From: Massilia sp. R2A-15
Lineage (GTDB): Bacteria > Pseudomonadota > Gammaproteobacteria > Burkholderiales > Burkholderiaceae_D
Length of the DNA stretch: 64,000 nt
Assembly: GCF_030704305.1 (NCBI RefSeq)
Contig: NZ_CP131935.1
Location: 3,472,001 to 3,536,000, forward strand
Reading direction: 5' to 3'
Shown: positions 19,239-26,511 of the stretch, one piece after another
Layout of the letters: every line of letters begins with the position of its first letter
Numbering within the stretch: the stretch's first letter is position 1
The notes under the pieces: generated by a model
Database searches by the model: none
Told to the model about the DNA's origin: nothing
Seen by the model: only the letters and a program-made list of their open reading frames with translations
Translations under genes and position numbers: made by a program

Positions 19239-20171
19239 TTATCGGGTACGCGGCGACAGCGCGATGGCGTTGTCGCGCAGCTTGCCGCCGAAGGTCGCCG
19301 CCACGCTGGCGACGAAGGCGCCGAGCAGCAGCGCCACGGTCATCCACAGCGCGGCGCCGGCCGTGGCCTTGCGCGCGGTATCGGCCGCTTCCTTCGCTTT
19401 CGCCTTGGCGTTGGCGGCGGCGGTGCTGACCTTGCCGTAGACTTCGTCGACGCGCTTCTCCGCATCGGCCTGCGACAGGCCGGTGCGCGCCGCCACCACC
19501 TGGGCCAGGTAGGTGCGGTCGTCGGTGGCCAGGCTGCCGGCCTGCAGGCCGGTGGCGAAAATGCGGACCACTTCGGCGCGCACATTGGCGCCCGTGGCGT
19601 CGGCCGGCTTGTCGGTGCGCAGCAGCATATCCGAGAAGTAGTCGACCGGATTGAGCGCGCCTTCGCTGGAAGCCTCTTTGGCCGCGCCGGCCGCGGCGCC
19701 AGCGCCCACCGCCGCCGTCGCCTTGGCTACGCCGGCGCCGGCGTCGATCGCCCCGCTCGCCGCGCTTTTCAGCGCGCCGCTGGCGAGCAGCCCCGCCAGG
19801 ATGGTCGCCACTGCCCAGGCCAGCATTCCGTGCGCGGTGTCGCGGAAATAGACTTCATCGGTATGCAGCCCGGCCCACTTGGTGCGCAGGCGCCCTGCCA
19901 TGTAGCCGCCGACCGCCGCGGCGGCCAGCTGAGTGAACGAAATCCAGAGGATGGTCGACACGCCGATCGCCGTCGCGCTGTTGTACGACCAGGGCGAGAT
20001 CGCCGCCAGGCCGAGGCCCGAACCGAGGATGAACAACACCAGCGAGAGCGCCGCCGCGGCGGCCGCCCCCGCGAAGATCGCGCCCCAGGAGACGCCCGAT
20101 CGCGCCGACTCGGCGGCGTCGATGTCGAGGTCGCGTCCGTAGATCTCCGAACCTGCAGATTGAGTTTGCAT
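19239..20171 (-). CDS. Conserved membrane protein of unknown function (four predicted TM segments)
   Basis: A 310-residue membrane protein. Predicted TM helices are at about 28-54 (SWGAIFAGAAAAAALSLVLF), 67-95 (VSTILWISFTQLAAAAVGGY), 113-136 (HGMLAWAVATILAGLLASG) and 274-297 (LWMTVALLLGAFVASVAATF). Between the third and fourth lies a soluble segment (about 137-270) with an Ala-rich part and a helical AKAKAKEAADTARKA stretch. AAGGA precedes the ATG at 20171. I do not recognise a characterised family. It sits between a DUF883-like gene (upstream, 92-bp gap) and the 24-residue peptide gene, all on the minus strand, suggesting an envelope or stress-related operon. Confidence 0.8.
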   Translation of the reverse strand: MQTQSAGSEIYGRDLDIDAAESARSGVSWGAIFAGAAAAAALSLVLFILGSGLGLAAISPWSYNSATAIGVSTILWISFTQLAAAAVGGYMAGRLRTKWAGLHTDEVYFRDTAHGMLAWAVATILAGLLASGALKSAASGAIDAGAGVAKATAAVGAGAAAGAAKEASSEGALNPVDYFSDMLLRTDKPADATGANVRAEVVRIFATGLQAGSLATDDRTYLAQVVAARTGLSQADAEKRVDEVYGKVSTAAANAKAKAKEAADTARKATAGAALWMTVALLLGAFVASVAATFGGKLRDNAIALSPRTR

Positions 20172-20263
20172 GATTTGTCCTTTTTCTTGTTAGTTTTTAC
20201 GCGCACGAACACGCCGCCGGCCGGCGCTGGCCGGCCGCGGCGTGAAGATCCGGCCGGCCCTGC

Positions 20264-20752
20264 TTAGCGGCGGCCGCCCAGGATCTTCGACAGGATGTAG
20301 CCGGCGCCCAGCGCAACCAGCACCGAGGTGGCCGGGCTGCTGCGCACGTAGCCGCGGCCAGTCTCGGCAAAGTTCTTGGCGGCGTCAGCGAGCTGGCGCG
20401 ATTTCGCGTCCATGCCCTGGGTCGCCCCGGCCAGCGCGCCGGACAGCTTGTCGACGCCGGCATGCGCCGACGTGGCCAGTCGGTCGACGATCGGCTGGGC
20501 CGCGTCGGCTGCCTTGTCGATCGACTTGTGGACGTCCGCGGCGCCCGACTGCACGTCTTTCGACAGGTCCTTCGCCATGTCCTTGGCCTTGTCGATCATG
20601 CCGCTGGCCGCGCTCGCCGCACCCGATGCGCCGGAAGCGCCCGCGCTGCCGCCCGTGCTGCGCGACGCGCCCATGTCCTTGCCCATGCTGCTGCCTGCGC
20701 CTTCGCGGCCCAGGTCGCGTCCGCTGCCTTCGTTCGATTTTTGGTTATCCAT
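20264..20752 (-). CDS. DUF883/ElaB-YqjD-like membrane-anchored protein
   Basis: A 162-residue protein with a disordered Gly/Ser/Ala-rich N-terminus (about 1-50), an amphipathic helical middle (KAKDMAKDLSKDVQSGAADV; AKSRQLADAAKNFAETGRGYV) and a single C-terminal membrane helix (SSPATSVLVALGAGYILSKIL) ending GGRR. That C-terminal layout is the hallmark of the DUF883 family, whose members ElaB and YqjD of E. coli are tail-anchored, stress- and stationary-phase-induced, and reported to bind ribosomes. Here the N-terminus is longer and more Gly/Ser-rich than in those proteins. It leads the minus-strand cluster with the membrane protein at 19239 and the 24-residue peptide at 19141. Confidence 0.75.
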   Translation of the reverse strand: MDNQKSNEGSGRDLGREGAGSSMGKDMGASRSTGGSAGASGASGAASAASGMIDKAKDMAKDLSKDVQSGAADVHKSIDKAADAAQPIVDRLATSAHAGVDKLSGALAGATQGMDAKSRQLADAAKNFAETGRGYVRSSPATSVLVALGAGYILSKILGGRR

Positions 20753-21289
20753 GATGTATCCCTTGTAGAAAATTTTTTAAGCTGCCCGGCGTGAAACGAT
20801 CTTCACCATTCATTCTTCCCTGATCCCGCGCCGGTCAAACGGCGGCGCGAGCATGGACTGCGCTGCATCATGCGTGTTTCGACACGAGATTCTGCGCCGA
20901 GTACAAAAGGTAAAGGTATTGCAAGGTTGACACTGTGCGGTGCCTAACAGAGGCGAAAATGTGGGGAAAATCGCGATTCTTGCTGGAAACGCCGGCGCGG
21001 GGACGCGATGGCGGCTGGTAATTTCGCTATTGTAATAATTGCTTTGTAGACATAGCCACGCTTAGTTACTAAAATACCAAGCGCTGAAATTGCAATTAGG
21101 CATCGACAATCTGCCCCGCTGAACTCGCACCCACCGTCAAGGAAGCCGCTTGGACAAGGACACATCGCAGCAGCACGTCACCGCGATCCGCATGGATGGG
21201 ATTGCGTTGATGTTTGACATTACGCAAACCGCGGCGCAGATCCGCGGAGCAATAATCGTGAGTCATTTTTGTCAACCAGGGATACGCAG
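20753..21289. other. 537-bp non-coding region between divergent genes
   Basis: No convincing coding region on either strand. It is locally AT-rich around 20760-20780 and 21010-21110 (for example TAATAATTGC), as expected for promoters of the minus-strand DUF883-like gene and the plus-strand hypothetical gene. A TTGACA occurs at about 20927 without a clear partner. No strong hairpin or repeat was seen. Confidence 0.45.
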
Positions 21290-21661
21290 ATGGCGCTGAT
21301 CTACGCACGGCTTACCGCCGGCATGCAGCACGATGCGGCAGATCGATTCGGCGTGCGCGCGGGGTTCCCTGGCCGCCGCGTGCTGGCGGGCGACCAGTCA
21401 ACGGAAATCACAGTGGACCAGGAGCGCGACGAGTGGCGGGAGTTCGAGTTCGCGGCGCCGCTGGCGGCGCGCGCGGCCGAACCGTCGCTGGAAAACAGCA
21501 AGGCCTACATCCTTCACAAGGAGCCCGATGGCGTCTGGTTCGTCGACCGCTGGACGATGGATGCCGCGGGCGCCGTTCGCGCGGCCAGCCCGGACTGCGC
21601 CGCCGCGAACGAGCACACCGACAGCTGCTTCATTATCGAAATCGGCCACGCAGGCCGCTGA
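21290..21661 (+). CDS. Hypothetical protein
   Basis: A possible 123-residue soluble protein, unrecognised. Visible features: no signal peptide or membrane segment; a YILHKEPDGVWFVDRW segment that looks like a beta-hairpin; three Cys near the C-terminus (PDCAAANEHTDSCF). ATG 21290 has AGGGA about 9 bp upstream; a TTG at 21269 would add seven residues. Codon third positions are GC-rich, as in neighbouring genes, which supports coding, but other frames here are open as well. It ends 42 bp before the convergent outer-membrane-factor gene. Confidence 0.5.
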   Translation: MALIYARLTAGMQHDAADRFGVRAGFPGRRVLAGDQSTEITVDQERDEWREFEFAAPLAARAAEPSLENSKAYILHKEPDGVWFVDRWTMDAAGAVRAASPDCAAANEHTDSCFIIEIGHAGR

Positions 21662-21703
21662 CCAGGCGGGGGCAGATCCCGCCCCGCCGCCGCGAAGAAC
21701 ACG

Positions 21704-23113
21704 TCAGCCTGCCGGATCTTTCGCTGCCGTTTCATCGTGCCAGCCGCCGCCCAGGGCCTTGAAGAGCGTCACGGTGGCCTGCAGGCGCTTGAGCTTCAGC
21801 TGCCCCAGGTCGTTCTGCACGTCCGACATCGCGCGCTGCGTGTCGAGCACCGTCATCAGTTCCTCGGCGCCGGCGCGGTAGCGGATCTGCGACAGGTCGT
21901 ACGCCAGGCGCGCCTGCTCCATCTCGGTCTGCTTGAGCTTGCGCTGCTCGTCGAGCGTGCGGATCTGGCCGAGCACGATGTCCACTTCCGACAGCGCCGC
22001 CACCACGGTGGAGCGGTACACCTGCACCATCTCCTGCTTGCGCGCGGCGGCCAGGTCACGCTGGCTTTTCAGGCGCCCGCCGTCGAAGATCGGCGTCACC
22101 AGCGAGGCGCCCACGTTGGCCAGCAGGGCCGGCCCGTTGAACAGCGCCAGCAGCGCGTTGCTTTGCGCGCCGGCCGCGCCGGTCAGGCGAATGCGCGGGA
22201 ACAGCGAGGCGCGCGCCACCGCCAGGTCGGCGTTGGCCGCTTCCAGCACGGCTTCGGCGCGGCGGATGTCGGGACGGCGCGTCAGCAGGTCCGACGGCAG
22301 GCCCGGCGTCACGTCCGGCAACGACACCGTGTCGAGGCCGTGCTTTTCTATCTTGAAGGTCTGCGGCGACTTCCCGAGCAGGATCGCCAGTGCCGACCGG
22401 GCCTCGCGCGCCTGCTGCATCAGATCGGGGATGGCGGACTTCAGCCCCGCGACCGCCGAGCGCTGGCGCGCCAGGTCCAGCGGCGAAGCCGAGCCGGCCT
22501 TCTTCTGCGCTTCGACCAGCACCAGCACCTTCTCGGCGTTGGTGACGTGTTCGCGCGCGATGTCGAGGCGGTCGTTCAGCGACAGCACCTGCAGGTACAT
22601 CGACACGATCGAGCTGGTGGTCGTCAGCGCGACGGTCTGGCGGTCGTAGCGGTTGGCCTTGAGCGAGGCGTCGGCCGACGTGACGCTCGCTTCGTTGCGG
22701 CCCCAGAAATCGACTTCGTACGCGGTCTGCATCCAGGCGTTGGCCGAGGTGCTGGCCGAACCGGCGCCGATCGGCAGGTCGCGGTTCGCGCCGGTGGAAA
22801 AATCGACGGTCGGCAGTAGCTGCACGCCGGCGATGCGCGCCTGGGCCTCCGCCTGCTTCACGCGCGCGCGCGCCGCGGCCATCCCGAGATTGCCGGCCTG
22901 CCCTTCGGCCACCAGCGCGGTCAGCTCGTCGCTGCCGAAGCGCTTCCACCAGTCGGCGTCCACGCGCTCCGGCTCGCCGGCCGTGCCGCCCTGCGACCAG
23001 CCGGCCGGCATGTCGACCGCCGGCGGCGCCTCGGCGACGGGCGCCTTGTGCGCGCAGGCGGCCAGGGTGGCGCACACCAGCGCCAGCGCCGTCAGCTTCA
23101 TCGGGCGCGCCAT
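21704..23113 (-). CDS. Efflux outer-membrane lipoprotein (NodT/OprM family), second copy
   Basis: A 469-residue TolC-like outer-membrane factor. From ATG 23113 the N-terminus MARPMKLTALALVCATLAAC is a lipoprotein signal with LAAC and lipidated Cys20. Two OMF repeats are visible (RVKQAEAQARIAGVQLLPT; VTPIFDGGRLKSQRDLAAAR), with the characteristic DLLTRRPDIRRAEAVLEAAN stretch. The ATG overlaps the stop of the adaptor gene (TGATG), so translation is coupled. This is distinct from the OMF at 7860-9260. No inner-membrane transporter gene is adjacent, so the pair must work with a pump encoded elsewhere or act on its own. Confidence 0.92.
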   Translation of the reverse strand: MARPMKLTALALVCATLAACAHKAPVAEAPPAVDMPAGWSQGGTAGEPERVDADWWKRFGSDELTALVAEGQAGNLGMAAARARVKQAEAQARIAGVQLLPTVDFSTGANRDLPIGAGSASTSANAWMQTAYEVDFWGRNEASVTSADASLKANRYDRQTVALTTTSSIVSMYLQVLSLNDRLDIAREHVTNAEKVLVLVEAQKKAGSASPLDLARQRSAVAGLKSAIPDLMQQAREARSALAILLGKSPQTFKIEKHGLDTVSLPDVTPGLPSDLLTRRPDIRRAEAVLEAANADLAVARASLFPRIRLTGAAGAQSNALLALFNGPALLANVGASLVTPIFDGGRLKSQRDLAAARKQEMVQVYRSTVVAALSEVDIVLGQIRTLDEQRKLKQTEMEQARLAYDLSQIRYRAGAEELMTVLDTQRAMSDVQNDLGQLKLKRLQATVTLFKALGGGWHDETAAKDPAG

Positions 23114-24369
23114 CACGCGGACGGCGCCTTGGCCGGCTGCACAACCGGCGCCGGCGCCGGCGCCGGCAGCTTGCCGACCAGGACCTGCTCGCCGGCGGAC
23201 AGGCCGGAGAGCACTTGCACGTTCTGCTTGTTGCGCAGGCCGATCTTCAGCTTGCGCGGGCTGACCTTGCGGTCGGCGTCGATCACGTTCGCCGCGTACA
23301 TGCCGTCGGCGTCGGCCGCGCCCAGCGCGCGCACCGGCAGCAGCAGCGCATCCTGCGACTGCGAGACGATGAACTGCACTTGCGCGCTCATCCCGCTCAT
23401 CAGCTGCTGGTCCGGGTTGTTCACCTCGAACAGCACGTTGTAGAAGGTCTCCTTGCCCTGCTCGCCCGTGCCGTCGGCCGGAATCGGCATCACCTGGCGC
23501 AGCTTGCCGGTCCAGTGCTGGCCCGGATAGCCTGGCGTGGTGAAGGTGGCGGTCATGCCGCGGCGCAGGCGCGTCACGTCGATTTCGGCGACGCGGGCCT
23601 GCACGGTCATCTTGGTCTGGTCGGCGATGCGCAGCAGCGGCGCCGCGGGCTGGCCCGGTCCGACGTTCTGGCCCGGATGCGCGTTGATGGCGACGACGGT
23701 GCCGGCGATCGGCGCCAGCACCTGCGCGTGCTGGCGGCTGTCCTCGTCGATCTTCAGGTTCGCTTCAACCTGGCGGATCTGCGCGTTGATCGAATCGACG
23801 CGCGCGCTGGCCGACGACACGCCCATGCGGCTCGACTCGAAGGCGTCTTCGCGGGTCGCGTTCTGCGCCTTCAACTGGGTCTGGCGCTTGAACTGCAGTT
23901 CGGCGAAGTCGAGCTGCGCGCGCTGGTCGGACAATTCGGCCTGCAGGCGCGCCATCTGGGCGCGGTTGCTCTCGACCTTGGCCGGCTGCACGGTCGGGGT
24001 GATCTCCACCACCAGGGCGCCGGCCTTGACGGTGTCGCCGATCTGCACCAGCACGTCCTTGACCTGGCCGCCGATCTGCGGGCTGACGTCGACGAATTTA
24101 TACAGCTGCAGCTTGCCGGCGGCCTCCACGGTCTGCTGGATCTCGCCGCGCTGGACGGTGACGGTGTCGAGCTTGACCGGCGCGGCCGGCCGCGCGGCGT
24201 CCACCGAGGCGGTGTGCACCGGCTTGGGCTGCTGCAGCACCTGCGCCAGCACCACGCCCGCGCTCAGGACCGAGACCAGCGACAGCGCGATCACCGGGGC
24301 GCGGCGGCGGAGTGTGCGGATCGCGCCGCCTGGCGCGGGCTGGGTAACGGTTGGCTGGTCAATAGTCAT
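23113..24369 (-). CDS. MacA/HlyD-like periplasmic adaptor subunit
   Basis: A 418-residue membrane-fusion protein with one N-terminal TM helix (about 25-42, VIALSLVSVLSAGVVLA) after a cytoplasmic tail, unlike the lipidated adaptor at 9287. Lipoyl half-motifs are IGGQVKDVLVQIGDTVKAGALV and VLAPIAGTVVAINAHPGQNV, flanking a long hairpin (about 130-215). A central beta-barrel (TVQARVAEIDVTRLRRGMTA) and a membrane-proximal domain follow. The TM-anchored form and long hairpin resemble MacA-type adaptors, which usually pair with a MacB ABC transporter. No macB lies upstream (383 bp non-coding) or downstream, where the OMF gene overlaps its stop. Confidence 0.88.
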   Translation of the reverse strand: MTIDQPTVTQPAPGGAIRTLRRRAPVIALSLVSVLSAGVVLAQVLQQPKPVHTASVDAARPAAPVKLDTVTVQRGEIQQTVEAAGKLQLYKFVDVSPQIGGQVKDVLVQIGDTVKAGALVVEITPTVQPAKVESNRAQMARLQAELSDQRAQLDFAELQFKRQTQLKAQNATREDAFESSRMGVSSASARVDSINAQIRQVEANLKIDEDSRQHAQVLAPIAGTVVAINAHPGQNVGPGQPAAPLLRIADQTKMTVQARVAEIDVTRLRRGMTATFTTPGYPGQHWTGKLRQVMPIPADGTGEQGKETFYNVLFEVNNPDQQLMSGMSAQVQFIVSQSQDALLLPVRALGAADADGMYAANVIDADRKVSPRKLKIGLRNKQNVQVLSGLSAGEQVLVGKLPAPAPAPVVQPAKAPSA

Positions 24370-24752
24370 TGGATGTCGAAATAAAGCAATGCTCGGTGAA
24401 GCGGCCCCAGGAGGGCCAGGCCGGCGTGCGCCTTTGGGACGAACGAGCTGTGCGTTCGAGGCAGCGCGTTGAATGGTCGGTTCAACAAGAGTCGTTCTGG
24501 ACGCCGGAAAAATAAGTGCGTAGTTTAGACGAAATGCGCGAGTTGCTCCAACGCACGCCGCGTTTTTTTCGTAACTTATGTTACTTGGACAATGTTGCCG
24601 GCGAGCGTCTGGGCGGCCAAGGTCCTGTCAAGCGATGGCTTCGAGGCAGCACATTTGCAGACATAATTTCAAATATGCAATATTATTGTTGTGCAAGTGA
24701 CCAGTCCTTGCTTTTACCTTCAATAAACCAATAACGAGAATCGGAGAAAAGG
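24370..24752. other. 383-bp non-coding region between divergent genes
   Basis: AT-rich toward its right end (24650-24735, for example GCAATATTATTGTTG), consistent with the promoter of the lipoprotein gene, and the left end should hold the adaptor promoter. A 72-codon open frame at 24516-24734 has no ribosome site and no protein-like composition, so it is not called. Confidence 0.45.
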
Positions 24753-25724
24753 ATGGAACTGTTTTTCTTGCGGAGGTTGTTTTGTGCGCTGGCCCTGGTC
24801 GTGTCCGGCGTCGGCCTGACCGGCTGCGCGTCGATTGTCGACGGCACCAACCAGGTCGTCTCCGTCAACACGCGCATGGCCGGCCAGATCGTGGACGGCG
24901 CAAAATGCGAACTCAGCAACGATAAGGGCAAGTTCTACGTGACCACGCCGGGCACGGTCACCATCCATCGGGCCTATGCCGACCTGGCCGTCACGTGCGA
25001 GAAGCCGTCGTTGCCGAGCGGCAGCGCCACCGTCAAATCGAGCACCAAGGGCATGGCGATGGGGAACATCCTGGTCGGCGGCATCATCGGCGCCGCGGTG
25101 GACGCCAGCTCCGGCGCGGCCTACGACTATCCGACCATGATCACCGTCAGGATGGGCGAGGCGATCCAGTTGCCCTTCCCTGTCGCAAGTTCCGGTCACC
25201 GCGAGGTGCGCGATTTGAACACCCAGGTGGCCGGACACCAGCGGCCGCGCCCCGCGAGCGAACCTGTGCCCGTTGCCGTGCCCCTCCCTGCGCCAGTCGA
25301 AGCGCCGGCTCACCTGGCCGACAGCACGCCTGCCGAGCAGTGGGAAGGCGTGCTTAATTGCGTGGCCCGCGACGACAGCGACGGCTCCCAGGCAAAGGCA
25401 TACAGCTACCGGGTGAAGATGGAAATGCACGGCGACACCGCGACGATGCGGCGTGCCTCCGGCGAGGTGATGGAGATGCTGACCGGGAAAGTGCGCGCCG
25501 ATGTCCTCGCCCTGAGCGGAACGGGCTACAGCCAGAAAACGCCGGGCAGCGTCTGGCAGTACCGCTTTAGCGGCGAAATGCGCGAAGGGGCGGTCAATTA
25601 CCTGGGCAAGGGCGACTTGCTGGTGAAGGGCAAACAGCCGCGCGCGTGCCAGGTCATGTTGAAGCGGGTGGCGGCGCCAGCCAGGGCGGCGGAATCCGAT
25701 ACGCCGGCGCCAGCCAAAACCTGA
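24753..25724 (+). CDS. Outer-membrane lipoprotein with C-terminal beta domain, unknown function
   Basis: A 323-residue lipoprotein. The signal MELFFLRRLFCALALVVSG ends in lipobox LTGC with Cys25. Residues about 25-160 (CASIVDGTNQVVSVNT ... AKCELSNDKGKFYVTTPGTV ... GMAMGNILVGGIIGAAVDASSGAAYDYPT) resemble the small lipoproteins that carry a glycine-zipper-like GNILVGGIIGAAVD segment. After a Pro/Glu/Val linker (about 175-200), a second domain (about 205-305) shows alternating strands (SYRVKMEMHGDTATM; WQYRFSGEMREGAV) not recognised. AAAAGGA lies just upstream of ATG. A rho-independent terminator follows 27 bp after the stop. Confidence 0.8.
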   Translation: MELFFLRRLFCALALVVSGVGLTGCASIVDGTNQVVSVNTRMAGQIVDGAKCELSNDKGKFYVTTPGTVTIHRAYADLAVTCEKPSLPSGSATVKSSTKGMAMGNILVGGIIGAAVDASSGAAYDYPTMITVRMGEAIQLPFPVASSGHREVRDLNTQVAGHQRPRPASEPVPVAVPLPAPVEAPAHLADSTPAEQWEGVLNCVARDDSDGSQAKAYSYRVKMEMHGDTATMRRASGEVMEMLTGKVRADVLALSGTGYSQKTPGSVWQYRFSGEMREGAVNYLGKGDLLVKGKQPRACQVMLKRVAAPARAAESDTPAPAKT

Positions 25725-25751
25725 ACGATACGCGCGTCTCGCTTCGACTCA

Positions 25752-25773
25752 GGCCGCGACATCGCGGCCTTTT
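25752..25773 (+). terminator. Rho-independent terminator after the lipoprotein gene
   Basis: A 7-bp stem GGCCGCG (25752-25758) / CGCGGCC (25763-25769), 4-nt loop, followed by TTTT. It lies between the lipoprotein stop and the toxin start, implying that the toxin gene is insulated from lipoprotein transcription. Confidence 0.75.
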
Positions 25774-25787
25774 CGGGCATAGGTACC

Positions 25788-26171
25788 GTGGACGACTGGC
25801 TGACACCGACCGAGGTCGCGCCGGGTGTGACGACCTTCGCCAAGAGTACGGTTACATGGGTCAGAGGGATCGAAGATGTCAATCCAGCGGATGGCAGAAA
25901 ATTCATCGGCGCCAGCGAAGGCGTCTCATTGAGTTACGTGGCCGGCAATTTCGGCTATGCGCTCTGGTTCTATTTTTTGCTGCCCGATGGAACGGAAATT
26001 CCTGCTGGCTTGGACGTAGAACAAACTGGGCAGGATCACACGCATTATTCAATACGTTGCCGAAATGCCATGACGAAAACCGCGTATGAGGGCGCGCTCG
26101 ACAATATGGCACGCTCTGCAATTGCGAGATCAATTGAGCCAAGCCGTCCTGCTCTCTGCTTTAAGGAATAG
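25788..26171 (+). CDS. Tse2-like ADP-ribosyltransferase-fold toxin
   Basis: A 127-residue protein that I match, from memory of the Pseudomonas aeruginosa sequence, to the Tse2 toxin family. Shared elements are PDGTEIP (66-72; Tse2 has PDGTDIP), a following L-x-V-x-Q, THYSI (85-89; THYTI) and LDNMARSAIAR (104-114; LDNFVRNAIRR). EGVSLS (44-49) occupies the place of the Tse2 TS motif, and WVRG (24-27) could supply the N-terminal Arg of an ADP-ribosyltransferase fold. Tse2 is a cytoplasmic-acting NAD-dependent toxin delivered by type VI secretion; related proteins also occur as chromosomal toxin-antitoxin pairs. The only start is GTG 25788, with a weak ribosome site; the protein is about 30 residues shorter than Tse2 at the N-terminal side. 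A small acidic Tsi2-like gene follows 18 bp later. No secretion genes are in the window. Confidence 0.72.
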   Translation: MDDWLTPTEVAPGVTTFAKSTVTWVRGIEDVNPADGRKFIGASEGVSLSYVAGNFGYALWFYFLLPDGTEIPAGLDVEQTGQDHTHYSIRCRNAMTKTAYEGALDNMARSAIARSIEPSRPALCFKE

Positions 26172-26185
26172 AGGAATAGAGGAAT
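26164..26185 (+). promoter_or_regulatory. Triple AGGAAT ribosome-site array before the immunity gene
   Basis: AGGAAT occurs at 26164, 26172 and 26180, exactly 8 bp apart; the first overlaps the end of the toxin gene and the last is 5 bp before the immunity ATG at 26190. Only the last is at ideal spacing. The array may raise or buffer translation of the immunity protein relative to the toxin. Confidence 0.55.
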
Positions 26186-26189
26186 TATC

Positions 26190-26483
26190 ATGCCGAATAT
26201 AAGCGAAAAAGATCTAGCGGTCTTTATTTCTTTATTGTCCAGCAAAATTGTGGAAATGAAGCACGAATTGCGCGATTTGCAAGCTATTGACGCTGACGAT
26301 GCCAGCGACGAGGAAATCGAAAATCAATGCGAGATTCAGGAATGCATCGAGCAATACGACAATATTCTTGGCGGTGTTCGCGAAGAATACGAAGCCGGCC
26401 TCGTAGACGAAATTAATCTGCCAAGTTATGAAGCGTTAACTAAGGCTAGCGATTCGACGAAATTGCGCATCCGTCCGCGTTGA
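26190..26483 (+). CDS. Tsi2-like immunity protein (antitoxin of the Tse2-like toxin)
   Basis: A 97-residue, strongly acidic, all-helical protein. Residues about 6-30 (EKDLAVFISLLSSKIVEMKHEL) and 45-70 (NQCEIQECIEQYDNILGGVREEYEAG) form two amphipathic helices, and the C-terminal NLPSYEAL (76-83) matches the GLPPYDRLI end of P. aeruginosa Tsi2 as I remember it. Tsi2 is a small helical dimer that binds and neutralises Tse2 in the cytoplasm; this protein is about 20 residues longer. Position immediately after the toxin gene, and both genes being markedly AT-richer than their neighbours, support a horizontally acquired toxin-immunity pair. Confidence 0.72.
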   Translation: MPNISEKDLAVFISLLSSKIVEMKHELRDLQAIDADDASDEEIENQCEIQECIEQYDNILGGVREEYEAGLVDEINLPSYEALTKASDSTKLRIRPR

Positions 26484-26486
26484 AAC

Positions 26487-26502
26487 GCGGCGTGAGCGCC
26501 GC
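26487..26502. other. Hairpin between convergent genes
   Basis: GCGGCG (26487-26492), loop TGAG, CGCCGC (26497-26502). It lies just past the immunity gene stop and 9 bp before the end of the FNR gene. It lacks a T-run on either strand, so at best it is a weak or factor-assisted terminator. Confidence 0.4.
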
Positions 26503-26511
26503 ACGATCTGG

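Noticed and set aside
24516..24734. 72-codon frame upstream of the lipoprotein gene
   Set aside because: No Shine-Dalgarno, no protein-like pattern, and it runs through the likely promoter.
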